Shown: positions 1 to 8,091 of the stretch, piece after piece
How positions within the stretch are numbered: position 1 is the first letter of the stretch
How the letters are laid out: the number at the start of each line of letters is the position of its first letter
NCBI GenBank assembly: GCA_947502975.1
Contig: CANNBV010000004.1
Span: forward strand, 248,001-312,000
Origin: an uncultured Flavobacteriaceae bacterium
Lineage (GTDB): Bacteria; Bacteroidota; Bacteroidia; Flavobacteriales; Flavobacteriaceae
Direction of reading: 5' to 3'
Length of the DNA stretch: 64,000 bases
The notes under the pieces: model-generated
Database searches by the model: none
The model's input: only the letters and a program-made list of their open reading frames with translations
Told to the model about the DNA's origin: nothing
Program-made: the position numbers and the translations under genes

Positions 1-819
1 TTCAAGCTCGTAACTAAACGTTACATTATTTCCTTGTGGACTTTCTATAGCTAATAATTGCCAACTGTTGTAAGTTGAACTCACTCCGCCACTTCCTAAA
101 TCCTGTAGTCCATCTTGGATATTATAAGCGTATGATCTTGTAGTTTCATCTTTATTGGCAATAACTGACCCTCCATTATACTGACCAAAATGAAATTTAA
201 ACCCATCACTATTGGTAATTACCCAGGATCTTATTCCCGTAAGAGTAGTAGGGTTATTGTATAGAGGTTCAATCTTTATGTCATCGAACTCCTGAACAAC
301 AGGAAGTTTTGTTTTTTGGTCAAAAATAAATTTCCCAGAATATCCTGGAAAATTGAACATAAATTGATCAGGTACTAAATCTGCTATTCGATTTCTATCA
401 TCATGATATACGCTAATTCTTGTAGATTCAACATCTTCAAAAGTATCATAGTAGTTTTGGGTCAAGTAACCTTTAGCATCACCGCCTAAAAGGTCATCTT
501 GTTTACCTCTTACCTGCCGTGACACCATACCTCCATAATTTAAGGACCATCCAATACCTACCCTAGGCGCAACTTCTTCTACTCTTATACCTCTGGCATG
601 ATAGGAAAGCCCTATAGGTATTTTAAGTCCATCCAAGTCTATTGTATAGAACGGAACATTAATAGTAGGTAATCCCGAATAATGGGATACAGGAACTTCC
701 ACGAACTTGGCTAATGAAGAAGCTTCGGGACTAGGTGGCACAATTTCTGGCATGTCTTGAGGTAAAAGTGAATTACCATAAAAGAGCATACATACAAAGA
801 ATAACAAACGTGTTTTCAT
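1..819 (-). CDS. RHS/YD-repeat-type secreted protein, N-terminal part (runs off the window)
   Basis: The minus-strand frame is open from an ATG at 819 to the window edge, giving 273 residues. It begins with a hydrophobic signal peptide (MKTRLLFFVCMLF). Next comes a stretch with SHYSGLPTINVPFYTI, then GIGWSLNYGG at about residues 85-95, which is the typical N-terminal region of large Bacteroidota RHS/YD-repeat proteins before the repeats begin. Such proteins are exported, often very long, and can carry a C-terminal toxin or adhesive region. That part lies outside the window, so no end function can be given. The gene is divergent from the MMPL gene across a 267-bp spacer holding the 22-bp palindromic repeats. 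The family call is moderately sure and the role is unknown. Confidence 0.75.
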   Translation of the reverse strand, partial: MKTRLLFFVCMLFYGNSLLPQDMPEIVPPSPEASSLAKFVEVPVSHYSGLPTINVPFYTIDLDGLKIPIGLSYHARGIRVEEVAPRVGIGWSLNYGGMVSRQVRGKQDDLLGGDAKGYLTQNYYDTFEDVESTRISVYHDDRNRIADLVPDQFMFNFPGYSGKFIFDQKTKLPVVQEFDDIKIEPLYNNPTTLTGIRSWVITNSDGFKFHFGQYNGGSVIANKDETTRSYAYNIQDGLQDLGSGGVSSTYNSWQLLAIESPQGNNVTFSYELE

Positions 820-875
820 AAGATAATTTTCAAAGATTTTAGACTTTAAAATTAAATTGAAAGTATGACGTGACA

Positions 876-941
876 CTAAGGTTAAACCTTAGTTCTTATA
901 AGGCTAAACCTTATTTCTTGTAAGGTTTAACCTTAGTTCTT
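876..941. repeat. Three tandem 22-bp units, each a near-perfect palindrome
   Basis: Units start at 876, 898 and 920 with an exact 22-bp period. Each has a 17-bp dyad such as CTAAGGTTAAACCTTAG followed by TTCTT. The dyads differ slightly (AAGGTTA, AAGGCTA, AAGGTTT) but keep the pairing of AAGG with CCTT. The array sits in the divergent spacer between the RHS-type gene and the MMPL gene. It may be a multi-site operator on one face of the helix or a simple tandem repeat. Confidence 0.8.
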
Positions 942-1058
942 ATTGATTCTTCAAAAAAGTCTATTTAAGTGTGAGAACTATGAAATTTAGCATTACAATC
1001 TTTAAAATACATCTCTAACATTTATACGCCAAAACACCTTATAATGCATTGTTTTTTC

Positions 1059-1066
1059 TACCTTTG
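1059..1066 (+). promoter_or_regulatory. -7 box of the MMPL gene
   Basis: TACCTTTG matches the Bacteroidota TAnnTTTG -7 consensus and lies 20 bp before the ATG at 1087. No clear TTG is present at the expected -33 distance, so only the -7 element is supported. Confidence 0.45.
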
Positions 1067-1086
1067 CGCATCTTTTATAAAGCCGC

Positions 1087-3477
1087 ATGTTTAAATTGTT
1101 CAATAAGAATTTTTGGGATGTTACCGCTAGGTTAATTCTTAGGAATAAAATCATTATTCTTATAGGAATTATCATTGCTACTTATCTTTTCAGCACGCAA
1201 TGGGACTACATGCGTTTTAGTAATACTGAAGCGAATTTGTTGCCAGATGATCATGAAACGAACATCACCTACAACAACTTTTTGCAAAAGTTTGGAGAAG
1301 AGGGTAATCTAATAGTTATTGGTGTAAAGGATAGCTCATTATTTACCGTCGAAAAGTTGAATGCTTGGAATACCTTTTGTTCTGAGTTTAAAGATTATGA
1401 TGCTATTGAAGCCGTAATTTCTATAAAAGATCTTCAAAAACTAGTTAAAAACAAAAAAGAAGAAAAATTCGCTTTGGAGCCTTTCATCAAAGACTCTATC
1501 AGCAGTATTTCAGAAATTGAAACACTTCAAAAGGAACTCTTTAATCAATATCCCTTTTATGATAATTTCTTATTTAACAGTAACACAAAAACGATTCGTA
1601 CGGCCTTATATTTTGAAAAATCTCTAGTAAATACATCTACCAGAAAAGAATTTGTTCTTAATATTTTAGAACCAAAAATTGCCGAATTTGAAGCGAATTA
1701 CGATTTAGATATTCGCGTGTCTGGTATGCCATATATACGTACCAAAAACGCCGAGAATATTATTGATGAAATAGGTAAGTTTGTTATCGCAGCGTTGCTA
1801 GTCACTTCCCTAATTTTCTTTTTCTTTTTTAGATCGTTTAGAGCTACGTTTATCTCCTTAATCGTCGTATGTATTGGTGTCATGTGGACTTTAGGTATCA
1901 TTGGATTATTACGGTATGAAATTACAGTGCTTACAGCTTTAATCCCTCCTTTAATTATAGTTATAGGTATTCCCAACTGTATTTTTCTGATTAACAAATA
2001 CCAACATGAAGTAAAACTACATGGTAATAAAGTAAAATCGTTACAGCGCGTTATTACCAAAATTGGTAACGCCACGTTAATGACAAACGTTACCACTGCA
2101 TCTGGTTTTGCTACTTTTATTTTAACCGAAAGTACACTTCTAAAAGAATTTGGCATTGTTGCTTCGTTGAGCATTTTAGCCATATTCATTCTGTGTTTAT
2201 TGATTATTCCAATTATATACACCTTTCTTCCGTTTCCAAAAGACCGGCATTTAGAGCATCTAAACAAGCGATGGATAGGTGGTTTTGTAGATTGGATGGA
2301 AGATATGGTACGCCAAAAACGCATTGCGATTTATGCCATTTCTGTGGTGTTATTGATTGTAAGTATCATTGGTATTTATCAAATTAAAGTTTCAGGTAGT
2401 TTGATAGAAGACATGCCTCAAGAATCTGAATTTGTAAATGATATTCGCTTTTTTGAAGAAGAGTTTAGTGGTATTCTTCCTGTTGAAATTATGGTAGATA
2501 CCAAGCGTAAAAAAGGTGTGATGAAACTCTCTACTTTAAAACGCATGGATAAGATAGAAGAGTTTATTGAAGAAACACCTGAATTATCCAAACCAATTTC
2601 GGTAGTTGGCTTAGTTAAGTATTCTAAACAAGCTTATTATAATGGTAACCCAAAACATTATCAGTTACCAACATCACAGGAGAATAGTTTCATTTTATCG
2701 TATGCGAAGAACTCAACTTCTGATGTAGATTTACTCAAAAATTTTGTAGATAGCACTGGTCAATATGCACGTATCACTACATTTATGAAGGATATTGGCA
2801 CCGATAAAATGGAGCGGATTCAAGAGAATTTAGGTGAAAAAATCGATAAGGTCTTTCCAAAAGAGCGTTACGACGTCACCATGACAGGGAAAGCACTAGT
2901 ATTTCAAAAAGGCACAAAATACTTGGTAAAAAATCTTGCCATTTCATTGTCACTAGCTATTTTGCTAATATCCCTATTTATGGCTTATATGTTTAGATCG
3001 GGGAGAATGATTATCGTATCATTAATCCCTAACCTATTGCCTCTTCTAGTCACAGCTGGAGTCATGGGATATATTGGTGTCCCCATAAAACCTTCAACTA
3101 TTTTGGTGTTTAGTATTGCTTTTGGTATTTCGGTAGATGATACCATACACTTTCTAGCTAAATACCGTCAAGAATTGCACGCTAACAAATGGAAAATTAA
3201 ACCATCTGTATATGGTGCGTTGCGCGAAACAGGAGTGAGTATGTTCTATACATCGATTGTTTTATTCTTTGGTTTTTCTGTATTTACTATTTCAAGTTTT
3301 GGCGGCACTGTAGCCTTAGGCGCATTAGTATCTGCCACTTTATTATTTGCTATGCTATCTAATTTATTGCTTTTACCTTCTTTACTGTTATCCTTAGAAA
3401 GAAGTATCGCTAATAAAGAAGTTTTAAGGAAACCTCCAATTAATATTATTCCTGAGGAAGATGATAATGAGGTTTAA
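1087..3477 (+). CDS. MMPL/RND-family inner-membrane transporter
   Basis: This 796-aa protein has the two-fold symmetric layout of the RND superfamily MMPL group. There is a membrane segment at about 20-40, a periplasmic domain to about 225 and a cluster of membrane helices to about 390. A second helix near 415, a second periplasmic domain and a final helix cluster at about 625-775 follow. The second half carries GISVDDTIHFLAKYR (about 680-694), a conserved signature of this group; the first half has GIPNCIFLINKYQ at the equivalent place. Bacteroidota relatives are annotated as exporters of lipids or hydrophobic compounds, but the substrate cannot be read from the sequence. It stands alone ahead of asnS with its own -7 box. 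The C-terminal tail is short, polar and acidic (EEDDNEV). Confidence 0.85.
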   Translation: MFKLFNKNFWDVTARLILRNKIIILIGIIIATYLFSTQWDYMRFSNTEANLLPDDHETNITYNNFLQKFGEEGNLIVIGVKDSSLFTVEKLNAWNTFCSEFKDYDAIEAVISIKDLQKLVKNKKEEKFALEPFIKDSISSISEIETLQKELFNQYPFYDNFLFNSNTKTIRTALYFEKSLVNTSTRKEFVLNILEPKIAEFEANYDLDIRVSGMPYIRTKNAENIIDEIGKFVIAALLVTSLIFFFFFRSFRATFISLIVVCIGVMWTLGIIGLLRYEITVLTALIPPLIIVIGIPNCIFLINKYQHEVKLHGNKVKSLQRVITKIGNATLMTNVTTASGFATFILTESTLLKEFGIVASLSILAIFILCLLIIPIIYTFLPFPKDRHLEHLNKRWIGGFVDWMEDMVRQKRIAIYAISVVLLIVSIIGIYQIKVSGSLIEDMPQESEFVNDIRFFEEEFSGILPVEIMVDTKRKKGVMKLSTLKRMDKIEEFIEETPELSKPISVVGLVKYSKQAYYNGNPKHYQLPTSQENSFILSYAKNSTSDVDLLKNFVDSTGQYARITTFMKDIGTDKMERIQENLGEKIDKVFPKERYDVTMTGKALVFQKGTKYLVKNLAISLSLAILLISLFMAYMFRSGRMIIVSLIPNLLPLLVTAGVMGYIGVPIKPSTILVFSIAFGISVDDTIHFLAKYRQELHANKWKIKPSVYGALRETGVSMFYTSIVLFFGFSVFTISSFGGTVALGALVSATLLFAMLSNLLLLPSLLLSLERSIANKEVLRKPPINIIPEEDDNEV

Positions 3478-3562
3478 CTGATTAAAAATCAAGGTTAATT
3501 ACAGTTTAAAACCTTTTTATATAAAATAATTCAAAATTTATTCAATTTTTAGGTTTTATTAT

Positions 3563-3594
3563 TTGAATTTTAAATAGTGAAACTATTATATTTA
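3563..3594 (+). promoter_or_regulatory. Promoter of asnS
   Basis: TTG at 3563-3565, then 21 nt, then TATATTTA at 3587-3594. This fits the Bacteroidota TTG-(19-21)-TAnnTTTG pattern with one mismatch in the last base. The ATG follows at 3614. Confidence 0.5.
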
Positions 3595-3613
3595 CTGTTC
3601 AAAATTCATACAT

Positions 3614-5047
3614 ATGCAGTTGTATTCTGTCTCTCAATTATTAAAGCAAGAAAATAAGTTACCAGAAGTAGAAGTTAAAGGTTGGGTACGAACGTTTAGA
3701 GCAAATCGATTTATTGCTCTAAATGATGGGTCTACTTTAAAAAACATTCAATGTGTTGTAGATTTTGAAAACACTGATGAAAATCTTTTAAAGCGCATAA
3801 CTACTGGTGCTGCATTACATATTAAGGGGGAGTTAGTTGAAAGTCAAGGAAAAGGGCAAAATGTTGAAATTCTTGTTAGTAATTTAGAGGTTTTAGGTGA
3901 TTCTGATCCTGAAGAATTCCCAATTCAGCCAAAAAAACACTCTTTTGAATTTTTGCGTGAAAATGCGCATTTACGCACACGTACTAATACATTTAGCGCA
4001 GTAATGCGTTTACGTTCCACATTATCTTATGCCATTCATAAATATTTTAATGATAATGGATTTTACTACATGCACACACCTATTATTACTGGAAGTGATG
4101 CAGAAGGTGCTGGAGAAATGTTTAAGGTTACCAAACTAGATGATAAAAATCCACCTTTAAATGACAATGGTGAGGTTGATTATTCAAAAGATTTCTTTGG
4201 AAAAGAAACGAACTTAACAGTTTCGGGACAGTTAGAAGCAGAAACATATGCGATGTCTCTAGGCAAGGTTTACACGTTTGGACCAACATTTAGAGCTGAA
4301 AATTCTAATACATCCAGGCATCTTTCTGAGTTTTGGATGATAGAACCCGAGGTCGCTTTCATGGACCTTCCTGGAAATATGGATTTAGCCGAAGATTTCC
4401 TAAAGTATGTACTCAACTATATATTAGAACACAATAGAGACGATTTAGATTTTCTAGAGCAACGTTTGCTAAATGAGGAAAAAACAAAACCTCAAGCAGA
4501 GCGTAGTGATATGTCGTTAATTGAAAAATTAAAGTTTGTTATTGATAACAATTTTAAGCGCGTAAGTTATACTGAAGCTATTGATATTTTACGCAATAGT
4601 AAACCCAATAAAAAGAAAAAGTTTAAATTCCCTATCAATGAATGGGGTGCCGATTTGCAAAGTGAACATGAACGTTTTTTAGTTGAAAAACACTTTAAAT
4701 GTCCTGTAATTTTATTTGATTATCCAGCTAATATTAAAGCGTTTTATATGCGTCTAAATGAGGATGGAAAAACAGTTCGTGCTATGGATATTCTGTTTCC
4801 CGGGATTGGTGAAATGGTTGGTGGTTCGCAACGTGAAGAACGCTTAGATGTACTAAAAGAAAAAATGGCTGCATTAGATATTCCTGAAGAAGAGCTATGG
4901 TGGTATTTAGATTTACGTAAATATGGTACTGCTGTACATTCTGGTTTTGGTCTTGGTTTTGAACGCCTTGTGATGTTTGTTACTGGTATGGGGAATATTA
5001 GAGATGTAATTCCTTATCCTAGAACTCCTCAAAATGCGGAGTTTTAA
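3614..5047 (+). CDS. asnS: Asparaginyl-tRNA synthetase
   Basis: A class IIb aminoacyl-tRNA synthetase of 477 aa that charges tRNA-Asn with asparagine in the cytoplasm. An N-terminal OB-fold anticodon-binding domain (about 15-105, with VKGWVRTFR) is followed by the catalytic core. Motif 2 is visible as FGPTFRAENSNTSRHLSEFW (about 217-236). Motif 3 is GFGLGFERLVMFVTG (about 442-456), ending in the GNIRDVIPYPRTP typical of AsnRS/AspRS. The length is normal for the family and the protein appears complete. The window also carries a tRNA-Asn gene at 58385-58458, though the two are not linked. An intergenic repeat follows the stop codon. Confidence 0.97.
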   Translation: MQLYSVSQLLKQENKLPEVEVKGWVRTFRANRFIALNDGSTLKNIQCVVDFENTDENLLKRITTGAALHIKGELVESQGKGQNVEILVSNLEVLGDSDPEEFPIQPKKHSFEFLRENAHLRTRTNTFSAVMRLRSTLSYAIHKYFNDNGFYYMHTPIITGSDAEGAGEMFKVTKLDDKNPPLNDNGEVDYSKDFFGKETNLTVSGQLEAETYAMSLGKVYTFGPTFRAENSNTSRHLSEFWMIEPEVAFMDLPGNMDLAEDFLKYVLNYILEHNRDDLDFLEQRLLNEEKTKPQAERSDMSLIEKLKFVIDNNFKRVSYTEAIDILRNSKPNKKKKFKFPINEWGADLQSEHERFLVEKHFKCPVILFDYPANIKAFYMRLNEDGKTVRAMDILFPGIGEMVGGSQREERLDVLKEKMAALDIPEEELWWYLDLRKYGTAVHSGFGLGFERLVMFVTGMGNIRDVIPYPRTPQNAEF

Positions 5048-5127
5048 TAATTATTTATTGATATTAGTAGTTTAAAGTTGACTGGTTAAACGTTCGGATT
5101 AAGAACTTTAGTTAGCAAACTTGCCCC

Positions 5128-5204
5128 GCGTTAGGGATAGTAGTGGAAAGCCCACAGCGCAGCGAGGACTTGGAGCGGATAGCCCGACCCGTAGGGTAAC
5201 GCCC
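5128..5204 (+). repeat. Dispersed intergenic repeat, copy 1 of 4
   Basis: This stretch begins GCGTTAGGGAT and ends GGTAACGCCC, so its ends pair as GCGTTA/TAACGC. It contains AGCCCGACCC near the right end. It is the shortest and most divergent of the four copies and lies between asnS and the rpoN promoter. No coding potential is visible. Confidence 0.8.
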
Positions 5205-5231
5205 AAATTATAATTTCTCTATACAATTGTT

Positions 5232-5247
5232 TGGCACGACCTTTGGT
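5232..5247 (+). promoter_or_regulatory. Sigma-54-like -24/-12 element upstream of rpoN
   Basis: TGGCACGACCTTTGGT matches the sigma-54 consensus TGGCACGnnnnTTGCW at every fixed position except the C of the -12 GC, which is G here. It overlaps the TTTG of the housekeeping promoter of the same gene. The -12 mismatch falls in the most conserved dinucleotide, so activity is uncertain. Its position just before the sigma-54 gene is suggestive. Confidence 0.35.
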
Positions 5248-5272
5248 TTACGTATTGCTTTTTTTATCTTTG
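5242..5272 (+). promoter_or_regulatory. Housekeeping promoter of rpoN
   Basis: TTTG at 5242-5245, 19 nt, then TATCTTTG at 5265-5272. This is a full match to the Bacteroidota primary-sigma pattern. The ATG follows 16 bp later at 5289. Confidence 0.7.
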
Positions 5273-5288
5273 ATTAACACCAATAACC

Positions 5289-6749
5289 ATGCTTAAGCAA
5301 CATTTACAATTTAAATTATCGCAAAAATTATCGCCTCAGCAAATTCAATTGATGAAATTGATACAGTTGCCTACGCAGGCGTTTGAGCAACGTATAAAAC
5401 AGGAGTTGGAAGAAAACCCAGCACTTGAAGGTGGTAAAGAGGAAAAAGAGAATGATTTTGATGCTGAATTTGAAAATAGCACTGATGATTTTGATGATAA
5501 TGAATCTATAAATGCTGATGATATTAATGTTGACGAGTATTTGAGTGATGATGAAATTCCTGATTATCGTACTCAGGCGAATAATTATAGTAGCGATGAT
5601 GATGAAAAATCTATCCCTTATGCTGCTGGCACATCGTTTACACAACATTTGGTAAATCAATTAAACACCTATAGACTTTCTGACGAGGAACGTGATATTG
5701 CAGAATTTTTAGTGGGGAGTGTTGATGAAAGCGGTTATATAAGACGTTCATTATCAGACATAATGGATGACTTAGCGTTTACACAAAATGTATACACTAC
5801 TGAAGATAAAATTGAAAATGTTTTAAAAATTGTACATCAGTTAGACCCTGCTGGTGTTGGCGCACGCAATCTTCAGGAATGTTTAAGCATTCAATTACAC
5901 CGAAAAGAAAAAACTGCTGATACAGATTTAGCTACTACTATTATTGATAACGCTTTTGATGCGTTTACAAAAAAGCATTACAAAAAGCTACTTCAAAAAT
6001 TTGATGTTTCTGAAATTCAATTGAAAGATGCCATTACTGAGATTGAGCATTTAAATCCTAAACCCGGCGGTTCTTATGCTGGTAATAATCGTATTGTTGA
6101 GCATGTCGTTCCTGATTTTGCCATAAAAATTGTAGATGGCGAATTAGAATTAACACTTAATGGTCGAAACGCGCCGGAGCTTCATGTGTCTAGAGAATAC
6201 AACAATATGCTAAAAGGCTATAAGGATGCCAAAGACAAAAGCAAGTCTCAAAAAGATGCTGTGCTTTTTATTAAGCAAAAATTAGATGCAGCGAAGTGGT
6301 TTATAGAAGCCATAAAACAGCGCCAACAAACACTATTTGTAACTATGAGTGCAATTATGCATTACCAAAAAGACTATTTTTTAACTGGTGATGAACGCCA
6401 ATTAAAGCCTATGATTCTTAAAGATATTGCTGATGAAATTGATATGGATGTTTCTACAGTATCTCGGGTTGCTAACAGCAAATATGTAGATACACCATAT
6501 GGTACAAAATTGATAAAGGAATTCTTCTCTGAATCTATGAAAAATGATCAAGGTGAAGATGTTTCTACTAGAGAAATTAAAAAAATACTAGAAACTGTTA
6601 TCGAGGAAGAGAACAAAAAGAAACCGCTTACTGATGAAGCTTTAGCCAAAATTTTAAAAGAAAAAGGGTATCCAATAGCGAGACGAACTGTAGCAAAATA
6701 TAGAGAACAATTGGATGTTCCTGTGGCTCGTTTAAGAAAAAAGATATGA
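5289..6749 (+). CDS. rpoN: RNA polymerase sigma-54 factor
   Basis: A 486-aa sigma-54 (RpoN) that directs RNA polymerase to -24/-12 promoters and needs AAA+ enhancer-binding activators. Region I is the Gln/Leu-rich N-terminus (QFKLSQKLSPQQIQLMKL, residues about 6-23). Region II is a strongly acidic linker (about 55-110, rich in D and E). The core-binding domain follows, then an HTH (about 385-405). The RpoN box ARRTVAKYRE lies at about 464-473, near the C-terminus. All expected parts are present. The stop overlaps the start of the next gene by 4 bp (ATGA), so the two are translationally coupled. No sigma-54 activator gene lies in the window. Confidence 0.96.
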   Translation: MLKQHLQFKLSQKLSPQQIQLMKLIQLPTQAFEQRIKQELEENPALEGGKEEKENDFDAEFENSTDDFDDNESINADDINVDEYLSDDEIPDYRTQANNYSSDDDEKSIPYAAGTSFTQHLVNQLNTYRLSDEERDIAEFLVGSVDESGYIRRSLSDIMDDLAFTQNVYTTEDKIENVLKIVHQLDPAGVGARNLQECLSIQLHRKEKTADTDLATTIIDNAFDAFTKKHYKKLLQKFDVSEIQLKDAITEIEHLNPKPGGSYAGNNRIVEHVVPDFAIKIVDGELELTLNGRNAPELHVSREYNNMLKGYKDAKDKSKSQKDAVLFIKQKLDAAKWFIEAIKQRQQTLFVTMSAIMHYQKDYFLTGDERQLKPMILKDIADEIDMDVSTVSRVANSKYVDTPYGTKLIKEFFSESMKNDQGEDVSTREIKKILETVIEEENKKKPLTDEALAKILKEKGYPIARRTVAKYREQLDVPVARLRKKI

Positions 6750-7354
6750 TGCACCATATCTTAAAAAGTGTTTCGGTTATTTTTCATCCATTAATAATGC
6801 CTATTGTTGGTGTTATTTTTTATTTTACTAAAACACCGCGGTTTATTGATACGGAAGTTATCTGGGCAAAGCTAGTATCGCTTTCTATACTCACCATTGT
6901 TTTACCTATCCTTTTATATTTCTTACTAAAAACACTTGGTAAGGTAAACTCTATATATCTAAGGAGCACTAAGGAGCGTATTTTGCCATTAATTTTAAAT
7001 GCAGTGGTAGTGATTTTAGTTATACAAAGAATACTAAGACCTGATCCTTATATTGAACTTTATTATTTTTTTGTTGGTATTCTAATTTCGACTTTAACGT
7101 GTTTAATATTAGCGTTTTTTAAATTTAAAGCTAGTATACATATGATTGCAATTTCTGGTGTATTCATGTTTTTTATTGCCCTAAGTATTCACTTTAGTAT
7201 TAATATCAACGGTACTTTAGCTTTAATGTGCATTATTACAGGAGCTGTAGCAACATCTCGGTTACATTTAAAAGCGCATACGTATCCAGAATTAATTATG
7301 GGGATTGTTGTTGGCGTATTTCCGCAACTAATTTTAGTAACGAAATGGCTCTAA
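6746..7354 (+). CDS. PAP2-like integral membrane protein
   Basis: A 202-aa protein with about six hydrophobic segments spread along its length. It retains remnants of the phosphatidic acid phosphatase type 2 signature: KASIHM in place of PSGH, and SRLHLKAHTYPE in place of SRx5Hx3D (the last residue is E). The three-part catalytic motif is therefore degenerate and enzyme activity is doubtful. The start codon overlaps the rpoN stop, so it is co-transcribed with rpoN. It ends convergently, overlapping the tail of the barrel gene on the other strand by 4 bp. The superfamily assignment is tentative. Confidence 0.7.
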   Translation: MMHHILKSVSVIFHPLIMPIVGVIFYFTKTPRFIDTEVIWAKLVSLSILTIVLPILLYFLLKTLGKVNSIYLRSTKERILPLILNAVVVILVIQRILRPDPYIELYYFFVGILISTLTCLILAFFKFKASIHMIAISGVFMFFIALSIHFSININGTLALMCIITGAVATSRLHLKAHTYPELIMGIVVGVFPQLILVTKWL

Positions 7355-8046
7355 AGTATATAAAACATTAATCCAATTTTAACAGCATTCATATCTAAAT
7401 TTTCACCATTAATTTGGGCTGTGTCAGAAAAAATTGGATTTAAGCCATAATACACAAATATATTCCAGGTATTATAGCCTACACTCAAGGTTAGTCCGTA
7501 TTGAATCTCATTAAAATCGTTATTATTGCTATATTTTAATTCTCCTAAACTACCTTTAAATTTGCTTCGGTTTGCAAATACATAACCAATTTTTGCGCCT
7601 ATATATATACGCCAAAATTTGTAATCTGTAGCTGTAGAGGTACGCCATCGGTATTCAATAGGCAATTCTAAAACATGCTCTGAAAATTTATTTTTGGTAA
7701 AATTGATGGTATTATCATCAATAATACTATAATTGAAACTATCAGAATTATCTCTTTGAATCAGCATATTCTGAATGTAAGAATTGGTAGAATATCCCAA
7801 ACCTATACCAATAGACTTATTACGTCTTTTATTTATGGGCATATCCTTTATATAGCCCAAATGAAACCCAAGCGAAAAACTATTTTGTTTTAAATCGTTT
7901 GGTCTATTTGTTAGTAAATTATAGGTAGTTCCTATGTAAAATTGATCTTCTTTGTACAGAGAATCTACAACTTTACTTGTGATTTCTTGAGAAAATATAA
8001 GTGTTGTAAAAAGTGTAAAAACTATAATTACTAAAGACTGTTTCAT
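7351..8046 (-). CDS. Outer-membrane beta-barrel protein (PorT-like size)
   Basis: A 231-aa protein with a cleavable signal peptide (MKQSLVIIVFTLFTTLIFSQ). Alternating hydrophobic strands follow, ending in an aromatic-rich last strand (VKIGLMFYIL), as expected for an outer-membrane barrel. The strands GFHLGYIKDM, YRWRTSTATDYKFWRIYIGAKIG and LTLSVGYNTW fit an eight-to-ten-strand barrel of the Bacteroidota beta-barrel/PorT group. No specific family motif was recognised. It is transcribed towards rpoN and lies downstream of umuC on the same strand, separated by 45 bp, so the two may be cotranscribed. Confidence 0.7.
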   Translation of the reverse strand: MKQSLVIIVFTLFTTLIFSQEITSKVVDSLYKEDQFYIGTTYNLLTNRPNDLKQNSFSLGFHLGYIKDMPINKRRNKSIGIGLGYSTNSYIQNMLIQRDNSDSFNYSIIDDNTINFTKNKFSEHVLELPIEYRWRTSTATDYKFWRIYIGAKIGYVFANRSKFKGSLGELKYSNNNDFNEIQYGLTLSVGYNTWNIFVYYGLNPIFSDTAQINGENLDMNAVKIGLMFYIL

Positions 8047-8091
8047 TTATGAATTGCTCTTGATTGACAAATATAGTGGAATACACGATAA

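Noticed and set aside
876-941. CRISPR array of 22-bp units
   Set aside because: Units are adjacent without spacers; only three copies; no cas genes near.
1698-2387. 208-aa minus-strand and 64-aa plus-strand frames inside the MMPL gene
   Set aside because: Antisense and out-of-frame shadows of a clear transporter gene.
5128-5204. A tRNA or other classical RNA gene in the GC-rich stretch after asnS
   Set aside because: No cloverleaf; the sequence is a member of the dispersed repeat family.
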